DNA from: Dendrophyllia cribrosa
Lineage: Eukaryota > Cnidaria > Anthozoa > Scleractinia > Dendrophylliidae
DNA length: 64,000 bases
NCBI GenBank assembly: GCA_024195265.1
Contig: JAJLRJ010000010.1
Span: forward strand, 20,774,284-20,838,283
Direction: 5' to 3'
The notes under the pieces were generated by a model that worked only from the letters and a program-made list of their open reading frames with translations, was not told where the DNA came from and did not search any database. This document shows, piece after piece, positions 12,301 to 24,539 of the stretch (its first letter is position 1; each line of letters starts with the position of its first letter). A program made the translations under genes and the position numbers.

Positions 12301-13140
12301 ATGCCATAATGCTGAAAAGTGTCGAAAGTTTAACAGAGGTTTGCGTGCGACCTTTCATGGCAGTCCGCGGCCGGCGTGCATCGGAAATTATAAATGAACA
12401 AGACTAAAATAGTATACGATGAACAAAGAAGGGATTTATACACAAAAATGGTCTCTGAATCTGTCTTCTACCGCAAATGAGGTAAGGAAAATTCAGTGTT
12501 TCCCAATGTGGCTATTTTAATTTCATAATGGGTTAACACAGAAGCAGAAGTTTATAGAATATTTGTGTGACCCGCAAATTGATTGTTGACCTTGCAGGGT
12601 CAAATAACTCTAATTTTAACGAAGTTTGAAATGCTCTCGCGTCGCTCTGAATCATTTGCCCAAAGAAATTTTTACGGCAATCTTGAGATCATCTTTATAA
12701 AAATTAACCAACAGAAACTTAATCCGTTTGAAGGTTTAGCACATGGTGAAAAATTGTTTTGTTTACGAGGTACTTTTAAAGAAGTAAAATGTATGTCTTC
12801 GAAATAAAATTATTTTGCAAGCAAAGAACAACAAAATAATTCTCTAAATCACTCTACTAGATATCTAAAGATTGCAAAATATGATTTTCATGTTTTAAAT
12901 GCCGTAGCGTTACTTGTTTTTGCAAACGAGACTGTCAAAGTTGTGCAATAATTTTCCGCCTTAAATGGCGATTTTAACGGAATTTCTTTTTTTGCATTTT
13001 TCTTTAAAATAAAAAGATATTTGGCCGAAAAAGGTATCCAGTGATTTTTGTTATACCTTAACCTATCTAACGTTAAAATATCAAAAGAATCCAATTTTAT
13101 CACTTGCCGCGATATGTTTGATATTTACAGACAGGCGCTC
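9370..13140. mobile_element. 3.77-kb long-TIR (foldback) element with TTAA duplication
   Basis: Ends GAGCGCCTGTC / GACAGGCGCTC are flanked by TTAA at 9366-9369 and 13141-13144. The arms continue as inverted homology for about 1.1 kb (9370-~10420 against ~12060-13140) with scattered substitutions and indels. The middle (about 10.4-12.0 kb) has only short frames, so no transposase is recognised; it carries a 25-base C tract at 11488-11512. TTAA duplications are typical of piggyBac-type integration, but these termini do not start with the usual CCC, so the family is left open. Confidence 0.85.
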
Positions 13141-13144
13141 TTAA

Positions 13145-13480
13145 AGGTAGCGATGTCCTCGCTGTTTTGCCGACGGGCTATGGCAAAAGCTTTATATTTC
13201 AACTGTTTGCTGCCGCGGCTGCAAATGTTGAACGGAGGCAGCACCAAACAGTGTTTGTTGTCTGTCCGTTACAAAGCATCATCGACGATCGACGACCAGG
13301 TAGCAGAAGCCAGAAGTATTGGAATGTCTGCTGCTCTTGTTGCCGATGAAGAATTAAGATCGGCGAAGTTTCTGCTTTTTTTGGGTCAGCCGAGAAATTA
13401 TCGACCAGCATTTGTGACCTCTCACGCGACAACGATACTATTAAAAGGGCTTTCCGTTCGAGTCGTTCCCTTGCCATTCA
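13145..13480 (+). pseudogene. RecQ-like helicase, motif I region, frameshifted and truncated
   Basis: It begins with the codons for GSDVLAVLPTGYGKSFIF (Walker A, motif I), then a VVCPLQSII strand (motif Ia-like). A 7-base tandem duplication near 13283-13297 (CGACGAT) shifts the frame, and the homologous continuation (DDQVAEARSIGMSAAL) is read in the next frame. A second shift lies near 13375. Helicase-like sequence ends at about 13480 where a palindrome array starts, so motifs II-VI are absent. At least two frameshifts besides the 3.8-kb insertion show the copy is dead. Confidence 0.75.
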
Positions 13481-13483
13481 TCA

Positions 13484-13693
13484 GCCGTTCGCGAACGGTA
13501 GGAGGCCGTTCGAACGGCCGTGATTAGCCGTTTAAAAAAATATTCAGCCGTTCGAACGGCTGCTACTAGCCGCTCCCAAAAAATTTTCGCCGTTCGAACG
13601 GCTAGGGTTATCCGTTGGGGAAAAATATTCAGCCGTTTGAACGGCTAATGTTAAAGACCGTTCAGGTAAAGGATTTTTAGCCATTTGAACGGC
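13484..13693. repeat. palindrome array (GCCGTTCGAACGGC), six copies
   Basis: Palindromes centred on TTCGAA or close variants occur at 13484-13499, 13504-13519, 13546-13561, 13589-13602, 13631-13646 and 13680-13693, most about 43 bp apart, with half sites (AGCCGTTT, ACCGTTCA) between. Spacers share an AAAAATATTC phrase, so it is a degenerate 43-bp tandem repeat. It abuts the truncated helicase. Confidence 0.75.
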
Positions 13694-13699
13694 GATCGA

Positions 13700-15490
13700 A
13701 AGAGCTCTGGGGCGCTTTCCATTCGGCAAAAATATCCGGTTCAAGTTTTCGGAATTTTCGGCCAGTGGTCGAATGGAACGGGTTTTATAGAACACTTGGA
13801 AATCGCGTGCTATATTCCAAGGGCATATATACCGGACCGGCGTGACATATCACTGAAAATGGCGAACTTTTAAATGTTTTCGCGGCTTTAGAACAAGATG
13901 ATTCCGAAACATTGCTTATATAAGCGGGCAATTCTGCTTCTATACCAGTCGTTGCTATAGACAAGTCTGGAGAATAATAATAACAATATTTTGAACATAA
14001 ACTCTCTGCCCCGAGTGTCCTTTAAAAAAGGCAGGAACAAAACCGACGAGTAAAACGGACTTTTACCGAATGTAAACGAGACAAAACTAAACACAGTTGA
14101 TCTTACCGTTGCCAGTTGCAGCTCCAAAGCACGAGTGATGCAATAATAATTGGAGATCGGTACAGAAATACCCACACGACGAAAGACTGTTCGGTCGCCA
14201 TCTTTCCCGAGTTTTCAGCCTACTTGAGCTTGAGAGACTAGGGCCGAGACAAATTACGAATGGAACACAAAAATTTTGTTAATTCCGGAATTTCCATCAA
14301 AGAGGACAACCTCAAAACGTATTCCAAAAATTTCGAAATTTTCTCCCGAAATTTTTCTGTTCCATTGGATTTCCGACCAAAAATTTCGGAAATTTTGGAA
14401 AGCGCCCCTAGTGTTTCGGCCGGTGATTTATTTTTTCTTTCGTTCGCTCACCACGCAATTTGCATAAGTAATTTGAAACCTTTTCAATATAAACATCATT
14501 TTCATTTACATTTACATTTTTTATAATTCACAGAATTATAAACACGCATTAAAAAGAGAAACACCTTCAGACTGGTGAAAGCTGAGAGTTTGGAAAAATT
14601 TATCTTAATTTTTTCCGGCGAAACACTACAAAGAAAACAAGGAAGCGGACAGTCTGGCTGTCAAAAAGTGTGTTGCGTCACCAACACTATTTGTTTTCAT
14701 TAACGCTCGGTTTCGGTTTGCGCTGATTGGCCAAACTCGGACAGCGGGGAGCCACGGGAAGTATTTGGAATTTTGGGGCAGCATTCAAATTTCTGAGACA
14801 TCGTTGCAAGCTCTCGCCAACCGGAACCCAGAGCCCGAGAGCTTGCTCGCAGGCAAATCAGACGACGAATACATATAGTGATAATCCTACTGCCTAATCC
14901 CGTGTAGAACATGCCCGTGCGAAATGTGTGAAACTCTCGTGCGACTCATCAGGCTTGAATAAATCAACAAACCATGTTTGCCAAACACAGCGAACGCAGA
15001 CCGACGGCAGTAGCCAAGTTTGCAACGCTAGTTTCTCGTGTGCGAGGAAAGCAAACATGATGAAACTTGGTAGGTTAATTGAGAGAAATTTTGTGCAAAA
15101 TGAAAGATTATAATTTTATAACTTTTGCATCACAGAGATGAAAATTGGGTTCTGTCCTCGTGTACCGGTAACAAAAAGAACGAAACAAAGACTAAACAAT
15201 AAACTACACGAAAACAATAGATCACAAACAAAAAGAATACAATGTAAAATCCCTCGTGTACGGGTACACCAGGACACAGCCGAAAATTGTCACCCATTTA
15301 CATTGAAGGTAATGTTGTCTGTTTGTATCCGATGTTTCTACATTTTTTACGAAAGATACAAGTGACTCTGGCCTTTCGAGTACCAGGTAAGGTTTTCCTT
15401 ATATTTTGGTATTTGTCGAAATTCTGTCCGAAGTTTGCCATGGAGTAAATTTGTGACTAAAATTCATCGCGCATTTGTGCAGCAAAATCT
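13700..15490. other. spacer with possible orphan exons
   Basis: No gene is recognised. About 14240-14410 is built from repeated AAATTTC/GGAATTT phrases. At 15136-15309 a block preceded by a plausible acceptor (tttgcatcacag) and followed by AAG|gtaatg reads as an open basic peptide beginning MKIGFCPRVPVTKR, without a known domain; it may be an exon of an unknown gene. Confidence 0.25.
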
Positions 15491-15492
15491 AA

Positions 15493-15612
15493 CGCCCGGT
15501 TCAAACGTCGAACTTCACATGTGCTGAATCTAATGCAAATGAGCAAAATCTATTGTTCTTGCTCATTTGCATTAGATTCGGCACATGTGAAGTTCGACGT
15601 TTGAACCGGGCC
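15493..15612. mobile_element. 120-bp palindromic MITE, TAA flanked
   Basis: Arms of about 54 bp starting CGCCCGGTTCAAACGTCGAA pair almost perfectly with the other end and leave a short loop. TAA occurs at 15490-15492 and 15613-15615, consistent with Harbinger-type insertion. Confidence 0.8.
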
Positions 15613-15655
15613 TAAGGTGCGGATTCACTTGAAACTTTGTCATGATAATCTTCAG

Positions 15656-15674
15656 GCCCCGGTTGTTCAAAAGG

Positions 15675-15707
<33 letters not shown>

Positions 15708-15819
15708 CACCGGATAAATCACTATCCAGTGGATAAGTATTAACAAAATCCTTTGTGTTATCCACTGGATAGTGATTTATCCGGTGGATAGCGCTATCCA
15801 TTTTTCGAACAACCGGGGC
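15656..15819. mobile_element. foldback MITE with GGATAGCGCTATCC motifs
   Basis: Ends GCCCCGGTTGTTC / GAACAACCGGGGC. The arms hold repeated GTGGATAGCGCTATCCAC and ACTATCCAGTGGAT palindromes, so the hairpin can also form small internal hairpins. Non-coding. Confidence 0.8.
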
Positions 15820-15858
15820 GAGCACTTGTGCACATACTCACGGTAAAATAATACGACA

Positions 15859-15949
15859 ATCACATGACTTTTGGAGGGCATAAACTGTAGTTTATTTGTG
15901 GCCCGAGGAGGGACACAAATAAACTATATGCCTGACAAAGTCATGTGAT
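15859..15949. mobile_element. 91-bp foldback repeat
   Basis: ATCACATGACTTT...TAGTTTATTTGTG pairs with CACAAATAAACTATATGCC...AAAGTCATGTGAT around a GC-rich loop. Confidence 0.65.
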
Positions 15950-16454
15950 TATCATTATTATCAATACACAAGGCCAAATCGTACAAATTCATTTAATAAG
16001 AAAAAAATGTTTAACAGAAACAGGGCCGTAAATGCGTTTGCAGCCGTCAAATTCAATATCGCCCGCCACTAACGCGTGTTTTCTCGAAGGCAGTTTCTTA
16101 TTTGGCCGCGGTATATTGATAATAATGAAAATGAATCGAGGCAATTTTGATTGAGATGCATTTTTCTTCAAAATAGAGTTTAAAACATTCCAAAAACTCT
16201 CCCAAGTATTACCTTATTCGTGAATATAATAGGCATGTAGTGCAAAGTTTGGGGCTTCAGTGTTCCGAATATCTCGGAAATCGGACAAGACTTTGATGAA
16301 ATAAAACGCGATTTAAAATCCGACCTACCGTCAAAATAAATAGGCGCGGGCCACTTTAAGCTTATTGTTGTTAATATTCGTTTACAAATAAATTAGTTAT
16401 AGACTGCGAGCCGTCTCGGCTTATTTTACTTTCAGTTACATTCGATTACATCGA

Positions 16455-16760
16455 TCGACAAACCGTGATTGAGAAACATAATAGACGGCCCGCAATCTAA
16501 ATTAGTAATTGTTATCGCAGGATTCAACTTACAACCGATAAAGCGAGACAAAATGTCTCGCAAAAGGTTAAATATAACGACAAAATATTATAACTTACCT
16601 TGGATGAACGAAAATCTGTCTTTATCGATCCGAGGATGGGGCAAGACACGCATGGCACTGCAACCTCACAAACGATGACGTAAACGCAACATAACACATC
16701 GAGGGGGATAACGACAATTTCTGACCTCCCCCCCCCCCATCCCCGCACGATCTCAGATTT
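16455..16760. repeat. dispersed repeat with poly-C and a conserved splice-donor-like site
   Basis: Two blocks match elsewhere: 16455-16530 matches 49570-49640, and 16590-16760 matches 50870-51055, both in the same orientation. On the minus strand the sequence TTTCGTTCATCCAAG|GTAAGTTATAA looks like an exon end with a donor. The plus-strand version is at about 57950-58010. The C tract is about 10 bases here and 22 bases in the second copy. Confidence 0.6.
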
Positions 16761-16769
16761 TCGTAATTG

Positions 16770-18408
16770 TTAATGAAATTTGACAATTCGTCAGGGGGGT
16801 ACCACCATACCTTGGGGTGTAGCTCTCCGGGCACATCAGTGCTCCAATGGAGCCATTGTTTGCGAGCATTCGCATCAGTTGTCACGCAATAGGACGTTTT
16901 CAGCTGACGTCTCGCTGTACGAAACAAAAGATTGCTCATTAGCTAATTTATTGCTTTGTTTTGTTCACGATTTAGGGACCAAATGTTAAGGATTTTTCGT
17001 GTAACAGTGTTACATGTTACACAAAATGAAAATCTAAAACAGTCTGCTGTCCGTAATAGAAAGTGGTTGTGTGGGAGAGGGTGCGTGAATGCGCGTTGCG
17101 TCGGCGCCGGCTGCAAATGAAACAGATACAAGCGCACATTATGCCATACGATTCACGATGCAATTTGCGCTAGAACATTTTACTGTGTGTTACAGAGTGT
17201 TACACGGTGTTGGTGTTACAGGGTGTTACACAGTATTATGAGGTGTTACTAAAGAAATAAAAAACGCGCCGAGTTCATTATTGAGTTATATAAGCACGCG
17301 GGAATTTCCTTCACCATTTTATAAAAGGTATTATCAGTCATGTCCAATATACACCAACTGATTCGGGTCGTCACTCCTTTGAGACGAACCTTCTTACAGG
17401 AAATCAACAGGGAGCAACAGGGGAGTATTCTGCTGCGCATGCGCATTGCATCTTAGTCACTTGCCTACCGAGTGTGTCAAAACGTGCGCCAGTTGTGCAC
17501 CGTAAAAGGATTTTATACACTCAACAATCCAAGAAATAGCTAAATGGGCTTTTGATGTGTAATTGTGGCTGGAATCAGCGAGTGAAAGAACACAGTTGAG
17601 TTCTAAATTGCTAAACAAATATGCAAAGCTGCTACCCATTTACGGGAGTCCCAGCACGTTGTGGCTTGCTTGGGTTTTTCGAGGTGGATATCTGATATAT
17701 AACGAAGGCTACTGCTCCAAAACCCTGTCTTATGGTAAGTTTTAGTTCTCTAGTTTGTTCATAACATATAAGAATGTAAATCGGTGGTTCTCTTTCAGAG
17801 AAATCCAGCTCGAAAATTTTACGATATTATGTTTTACGATATTATTTTAGACTTAGTTGACCGTTAGTTGACAGTGAATTTCCCGTAATCGTAGAAAGAG
17901 TATCACAGTTCGGACATTAGAACTAGTTTTATCGTCCTTCCTTTCTTTGTTTTTTGTGGGTTTTATTAGCCCCAAAATCGGTGAAAATATTCCGATGCTT
18001 TCTTGAAAGTATGACCACACTTTTGCTAGGCATAGTCTCTGGTAAAATTCTTATTGAATTTCACACTCGACAAGTGTTGATAAAAATTCAATACGCGTAT
18101 CGAACTCATTTCTAAGTATTTCTTTTTATTTCAAAGTAATCGGCGGCATATTTTCGGGAATATTGCCTGCTACATTAAGCCTAGAATTTCTTAGCTAATG
18201 AATATTTATTAATATGTTATTGTGAAAAATCTAGGAAGAGTACATGTATCACATAAGTATTTCTATCATGCTGAGCCTCACTAATGCTATTATCATCCTG
18301 TCATATTGAATTAGCTGGCAAAATCGGACAACACATTATAAAACTTTATTGTATTTAGCTGTTTTTTTTTGTCACATTGTTACATGTGATGTATTAGAAG
18401 TGATAATA
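16770..18408. other. spacer; GTGTTACA repeats at 17188-17250
   Basis: A degenerate 8-18 bp repeat of GTGTTACA occupies 17188-17250. Otherwise only short frames without domains. Confidence 0.35.
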
Positions 18409-20334
18409 TACTAGAAATACGTGTCTCGCAGAACCTCGCGAAGCTCGGGGGAGGATGCACTGCAAAATTTTAGCGATGTGGGAGGGAGAGATGGAATTTC
18501 TGATTTGACTGGAGGAGAGGTTGGGTTGCATGCCGGCAATGGCCCTGAAATTTAAAGTTGAGACATTCGTGTTCAGAGTCGCTTCGATTTATCTTGTACT
18601 TAGTGCCCTGTCTTCTTAAATTATAATAAATGGGAACTGATACTGGTCAGTTTTGGGTTTTGAGCTGTGGGTCACTGTAACTGCTATGGGACTGGGTATC
18701 AAAAGATCCTAGGGCCCTTCTTTCCACCCCCACCCCCACCCCCCAACCTTTGTTCATTAATTTTTGCCCGAAAGGTCTGAAAGTGGATGTATAGTATTGT
18801 TGTGGACATGGGTCGAGGACAATATGCAGTGGTGTTCTGTTTATTTTGATTGGGTGAAAGTTTGTTTATCAGGAATACAGGTAACTCCTGCTGTCTTGAT
18901 TAAATTTCCTTTTTGAAGCTTGTGAGTGCTATCTCCCGAAATTAACCTGTTCCCTTTACATACTGCTGTAGCTGTTGTTCTATATACTGTGTATCAAATA
19001 ATTGCCAATCCAATTCACTATTCGCTCGAATGGTTGAGATTGCAGGAGTTAAAACTATATTTTGGATACAGGTCATGAGAATTACGAAATTGATTACAAA
19101 AGTTAAACATGAATATTCAAGATGAAGCAACAGATTCTCTGCAAATATCATAAGCAATGTATAGAGACCAGGATGGAGAATTCATAGGTTAAGACCAGGA
19201 CTTAGGCCTTCATGACAAGTTAACCGTTTTAAAAATCTCAAAATCAAAATTAATTTGTAGATGTACATTCTCCTTACTGGTGTCAATACAGTTCACATAG
19301 TCACATAACTACAGTGAATTTGTATTCAATTTCCACAGACAACTCATGTTAAAGGTGATCAGGTTCTCAATTTGCATAATCTACAGTACTTGTTCGTACA
19401 CTGATATTGTGAGGAGATTTGAGATACTGATCTCCATTCCAATAATAAATGTGAAGCAGTAACGTTGATGTTCCATGTCATTTAATCTTATATCAAAGTT
19501 CCTTAGTGACCTTAGCGAGAATATCAATAATCATCAATTTACAGCATGAACTAAGACAATAGTTTCCAGTGTTTGAGTACTAATTTTTTATATTGAAAAA
19601 ATATCCTATGATCTGCCTGTCAGTTGTTTAGCTACTTAAAATCTTTTTTTTTTTTTTGCAAAAGGTAGATTAAAGAATAATTTGTATACTTAAGCTAAGC
19701 TTATACTTGCCTTTAAATGTAGGTTGTTTCAATTGAAGAGCATTAAAGAGCGGATTAAAGTGCGGTGGTTTGAGCTAGATTTCTTAATTGTTCTTCTTCT
19801 TTGAGCCTTTCCTGTAATAAGTGTTTGCTTTACCCTACCGTATAAAAGATATTCGTCAAGAGTATTTAGCTGATCGTGTAATTCTTGCCTCCTCTCGTTG
19901 CGTCTATAAACAGAATCATTTTGTCGAACACTTCCAGTGGGTGTTGCCTCTTCTGATCGGTTTCGTTCAGAATTCTAATGGAGGCATTTTGTCAAGGCGT
20001 TTGAACCAACTCAAACGGTGTGCCTAGGCTGTTCGAAGTCTTTGTAATCGATGCTGTCGTTGTTTCTTCGTTGCTCGATCACGCTGAATTTCAAGTCGCC
20101 GTTCTCGCTCCAGCGGAGTTTCGGTTAGTTAAGTTAATTTAACTATTTTAAACATCATATGAGCAGACAAAATTAGTTATTCACAGCTACAGTAAAAACT
20201 GGCATATAAGAACCTAAAAATTAAGAACATGCTAGGCTAAGATTAGCCATTTAAGTACCATTTTATTAGAACCTTGCAGTAAATGTATGTATATAAGAAA
20301 TTGTAAATGTAAAGGCTAACCATAAAAAAGTAGG

Positions 20335-20681
20335 TTCATTGTTTGAAAGCCATTCTCATGGTAACCAAGGAGGATTGCTGGCCGCAGCAAGCTATGAACA
20401 AATAGACAGCTTTGTTCTCTTTCTTGAATATATGTGTTTGCGTGACTGGGGAAGCAGCATATCAGGGGCCAATATTAGTGTAGTACAGAAAAAACCTGTA
20501 TAAGAACCGTTCTTATACAGGTTTTTTCTGTACTACACTAATATTGGCCCCTGATATGCTGCTTCCCCAGTCACGCAAACACATATATTCAAGAAAGAGA
20601 ACAAAGCTGTCTATTTGTTCATAGCTTGCTGCGGCCAGCACTCCTCCTTGGTTACCATGAGAATGGCTTTCAAACAATGAA
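20335..20681. repeat. 347-bp near-perfect palindrome
   Basis: The arms 20335-20507 and 20509-20681 are 173 bases each with one mismatch and no indels around a single central base (20508). The central 25 bp read CTGTATAAGAAC and its complement. A related TIR-like sequence (ACAGTAAAAACTGGCATATAAGAACC) lies at about 20190, so a mariner-type MITE may be involved. Confidence 0.9.
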
Positions 20682-20905
20682 ACTTTCTCTTCCCTGCTGC
20701 TAAAACACAACAGCATTGACTTATTGTGTGTACAAATTTTATTTCTATAGTGTTTGTACCTAACTTCATCTCCAGATGCATATAATTTATTTTTAACCTT
20801 AATCGCCGCCATAATTCCATTAGTTATCCAGGGTTTAGATAGCTGCTTTACTTTGCGATTCGATAGTTTTTTCATTATTAATAAAGTAAGTACATAAATA
20901 CACTT
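20682..20905 (-). pseudogene. LINE reverse-transcriptase ORF2 fragment
   Basis: The minus strand encodes KQLSKPWITNGI...IKVKNKLYASGDE...YKHYRNKICT, the linker between endonuclease and RT of the same LINE type as the copy at 32.9-38.65 kb (compare QLIKPWITSGLRKSIKVKN there). The fragment abuts the 347-bp palindrome and has no start or end of its own. Confidence 0.75.
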
Positions 20906-21116
20906 ACTATAGTCTGAGACCACTTGTTCTTAACTCAATTAGATCACTTAACTTCTGTGTTTTTTATTCATTATTATGTGCAATCTGCAAGGCTTTTCAA
21001 TAGTATAAGGTTTTTGATTTTGTAGATAACTGTATTATTCATGTACTTGTTTTGCCCCGCCCCGATTAGCGTTCCAGCTATTTGCAGGGCAAACAAATCA
21101 TTCAACTCTTCCATTA

Positions 21117-22419
21117 TTATACTAAGAATACATTGTTGTGATTGTTTGTTGTTGAATAAATTGTTGTTGTTGTTGTTGTTGACTTATCTGGTGGTGCAAT
21201 AATAATAGCACATTTATTGCCAGATGAGATTGTCATGAGTACCAGTTTGTCTTTGAGACAGGCTGGAGAGAAAACTGCACTATCTTCTATCATTGTCAGT
21301 CCAAACTTATCATATCTTGTTGCTAGGGCCTCCTGAACATTTGAATTTGGCTGGTTTACTGGTAGATTCAGACTGTTGTAAAGAATGTTTCCTTCTCTGA
21401 TTGAGTTAGCAAATGCTGCCACAGTTGATAAAATATTGTGAGGAGAAGGGACAGGAACTGTGCCAGACAGAAACTTCATAGCCCCAATGACAGCGATGAT
21501 AGTACAAGAATTACTGCCCATTGGAATTCCAAAGATCAGGGACTGACATAGTTGTTGTGGCAGAATCCATTTAATGACATGACCGTAGTGTACATACATG
21601 GATGTAGGATTTAAGTTGCTGTTGTGGCAGGAACATATATGATGGCTGGGTTGACTGTGATGGCTGAGTTGGCCATGATAACTGTGATGGCTGGGTTGAC
21701 TGCGATGGTAGAGATGACTGTGATGGCTGTCTTGCACAGACTCCTCCGCTGCATCCTGGACACTTGACAGGTCCTTGTTTAGGGCGAGTGTGTCCTTTTC
21801 GTGGGTGTCCACATTGAGAACACTTTGGAATACGTCTGTTGTTAGAGGCTTGCTGCTGCTGTGGTATTGGGTCAGAAGTACTTCTTGTTGCGGGAGGTGT
21901 GTCTGGTGGACATGGAATAGAGGATAGTGCAGATATTGATGCATTGGCTAGCTTACTATCATTTTCAATAGAATCAATGTCTCCAGGAGCTGTTGAGCCA
22001 AGGTTATCATTTGAATCAGATTCACCATATTTTGAATTGTCACTAGACTTTGCAGTTTCAGTTTCTTTGGGTTCATTGAGGTTCAATATGGCATTTTTAG
22101 CAGTTTCAGCTAGTGATCTTGCTTTGTCTGCCAGAAATTCCTGACAGAGGACACAGTAGTGGGTATCACTTAAGCAGTCCTCATGGTAAGAATGAGAACA
22201 GCCCTCAAATAATACCCAACTTTCTCTATTTCTTGCTGTACAACTTGGCAGGTCGCAACGTCGATCTGGTACTGGTTGGAGTAAACCACAATAGGCCAAT
22301 GGCAGTGTCCTACATTTGACTTGATCTTTTCCAAATACTTTGGGCAATACAGCACTCTTCTTTTTTCCCTCAAAAATAATTCTTCCCTCCCCAATGTTTC
22401 TTGATATATGTATCCACAA
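21117..22419 (-). pseudogene. RING-finger / zinc-motif protein with possible cysteine-peptidase-like region, frameshifted
   Basis: Frame one (22419-21571, 282 codons) has a RING-like module (CDLPSC, then GCSHSYHEDC, then YCVLC), an acidic low-complexity linker, a second zinc motif (CSQCGHPRKGH...CPGC) and a Ser/Gln/Pro-rich repeat. Near 21600-21650, inside GGCTGGGTTGACTG-type repeats, homologous reading appears to switch to another frame (to 21117) containing a hydrophobic segment with GSNSCTIIA, which could be a cysteine-protease core; that is inference. The tail becomes threonine-rich through a (GTT)n repeat. It may be an accessory protein of the surrounding element. Not recognised as a named gene. 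Confidence 0.5.
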
Positions 22420-22544
22420 ATAATTTTAATAGTTCCTCGCGAAGCGAGGGCCAAAGGTCCGAGCGCAGCAAGGTTTATAAATTTGTCGGCCCTTGGGAGC
22501 TGAGCCGCGCGAATTCGAGCGAAAAATATATTTATATACATTAT

Positions 22545-22565
22545 ATATATATATATATATATATA
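22545..22565. repeat. (TA)n microsatellite
   Basis: An uninterrupted AT alternation between the divergent RING gene and the plus-strand exon. Confidence 0.9.
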
Positions 22566-22628
22566 CTTGATGGTGTCCGGCAGTTGCCTGGCAACAAAAA
22601 TCGCGACCGCTGACAATGGCGTACTCTC

Positions 22629-22879
22629 ATGTTTATTCATGGCGGCCGGACTGACGGCTATACCCGCTTACTCATCTTCTGTGAAAAGACGTTTACTCTC
22701 GGTGAAACACGACCAATTTCTGATGCAAATGAGAAAGAACAGCAAACACAACAACGCTGGATTCAACAAATGACTGGAAATCCTTGCCCAAGAAAATTAA
22801 CCACGAAACAGTGCGATCAAGCAACGAAGAAACAACGAGAGCATCGAATACAAAGACTTCAAAACTTCAGATCACACAG
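22629..22879 (+). CDS. possible first exon of an unknown gene in the 6.2-kb element
   Basis: An ATG at 22629 starts an open frame with protein-like composition (YTRLLIFCEKTFTLGETR, then WIQQMTGNPCPRKLTTKQC, then KKQREHRIQRLQNFR) ending at a donor-like CACAG|GTGG at 22879/22880. It is divergent from the RING gene, about 200 bp away, as in a bidirectional promoter. No domain is recognised and downstream exons were not identified inside the element. Confidence 0.35.
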
Positions 22880-24539
22880 GTGGAAATTATTTCACAAATA
22901 TACAACATTTACATAATGTATTATTGTTTGTGAATGAGTAGTGAGCAAAATATACTGTGTATACGGTATATTGACTTTACGGCATTCCTTATAAAATAGT
23001 TCAATAAGAAATACTATTATAAGCTTAATAGCTGTTTAGTAAGTAGAATTTTTGTTTACAATTTGGATAAAAACATTTTGTAAGGAAAAAACATTTTTTC
23101 TGTTAGTAATCATGACCACCAGCTAATGTGTAGCAACTGTATAGGTAAACACATGACACATCAACATTACTGCTTCACCTTTTAATAATTATTATTGGAA
23201 CGGTGATCAGTATCTAAAATCTCCTCACAATATCAGTGTACGGTACATAGATTATGCAAGTTGAGAACCTGATCACCTTAACATGAGTTGTCTGTGCAAT
23301 TGAATACAAATTCAATGTAGTTATATAGCTATGTGAACTGTATTGACACCAGTAAGAAGAATGTATATCTACAAATTAATTTTGATTTTGAGATTTTTAA
23401 AGGGACTTACTGGTCATGAATGCCTAAGTCCTGGTCTTAACCTACGAATTCTCCATCCTGGTCTCTAAACATTGCTTATGCTATTTGCAGAGGATCTGTT
23501 GCTTCATCTTGAATATTCATGTTTTGTAATCAATTTCGTAATTCTCATGACCTGTATCCAAAATATAGTATTGGTACTGCTGGGAGAATCACATGCCACT
23601 TTCTTAACCAATTGTAAATAAAACCAAAACCAATCATGAGTTGCTCGCATGCATTTTCCCGGGCTTGGCACTGGCTTCCTGTAATTTCTCCAAGCTCTGA
23701 TTAGTTCATTGGATTGACTGTGTATGTTGTGATTGGCCAAAGTAATAACTTTGGTTTTGCTTTTATGACACTTGATTGAAAACCAATGTACATGTATATG
23801 TATGACAATGTTACATTTAATTACTATTTTCTATGGTATGTTAGAATGTTTTACTATTCTATGTTACTGTAGTCCCATTGCTGTTTTTGAGTAATATTAA
23901 ATTATTTTTACTACAACTGTACCACCATTGAGTTGTTTTTTTTTTTTTTGTACGACATCACTCTTCGGCAGCAGTAAACTCCTGCGATCTTAACCATTCA
24001 AGCAAATTGTGAATTGGGTTAGCAATTATATGATACCCAATATGTAGAACAAAAACTACAGCAGTATCTAAACGGAAAAGGTTAATTTGGAAGATACATG
24101 TAGCACTCACAAGCTTCAAAAATGGAATTTAATCGAGACAGCAGGAGTCAGCTGTATTCCTGATAAACAGACTTTCACCCAATCAAAATAAACAGAACAC
24201 CACTGCATATTGTCCAGGACCCATGTCCACAAACTATACATCCACTTTCAGACCAATTTTCCTTCTGACAAAAATTAATGAAGATAGGTTGGAGGGTGGT
24301 GGAAGGCTTTTAGTACCCAGTGCCATAGCAGTTACAGCAACCCACAGCTCAAAACTCAAAACCCAAAACTGACCAGTACCCATTTATTTTATTTTAAGAA
24401 GACAGGGGACTAAGTACAAGTTAAATGAAAGTGGACTGGGTACAAAAATGTCTCAACTTTAAATTTCGGGGCCATTGCCGGCATACAACCTAACCTCTCC
24501 AGTCAAATAAAAAATTCCATCTCTCCCTCCCACATCACT

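Noticed and set aside
12583..13103. frames in the right arm of the TTAA element
   Set aside because: They are not kept in the inverted left-arm copy and show no domain.
22170..22640. 156-codon minus frame with YIYIYIYI
   Set aside because: It is built from the TA microsatellite and lies out of frame across the RING gene start.
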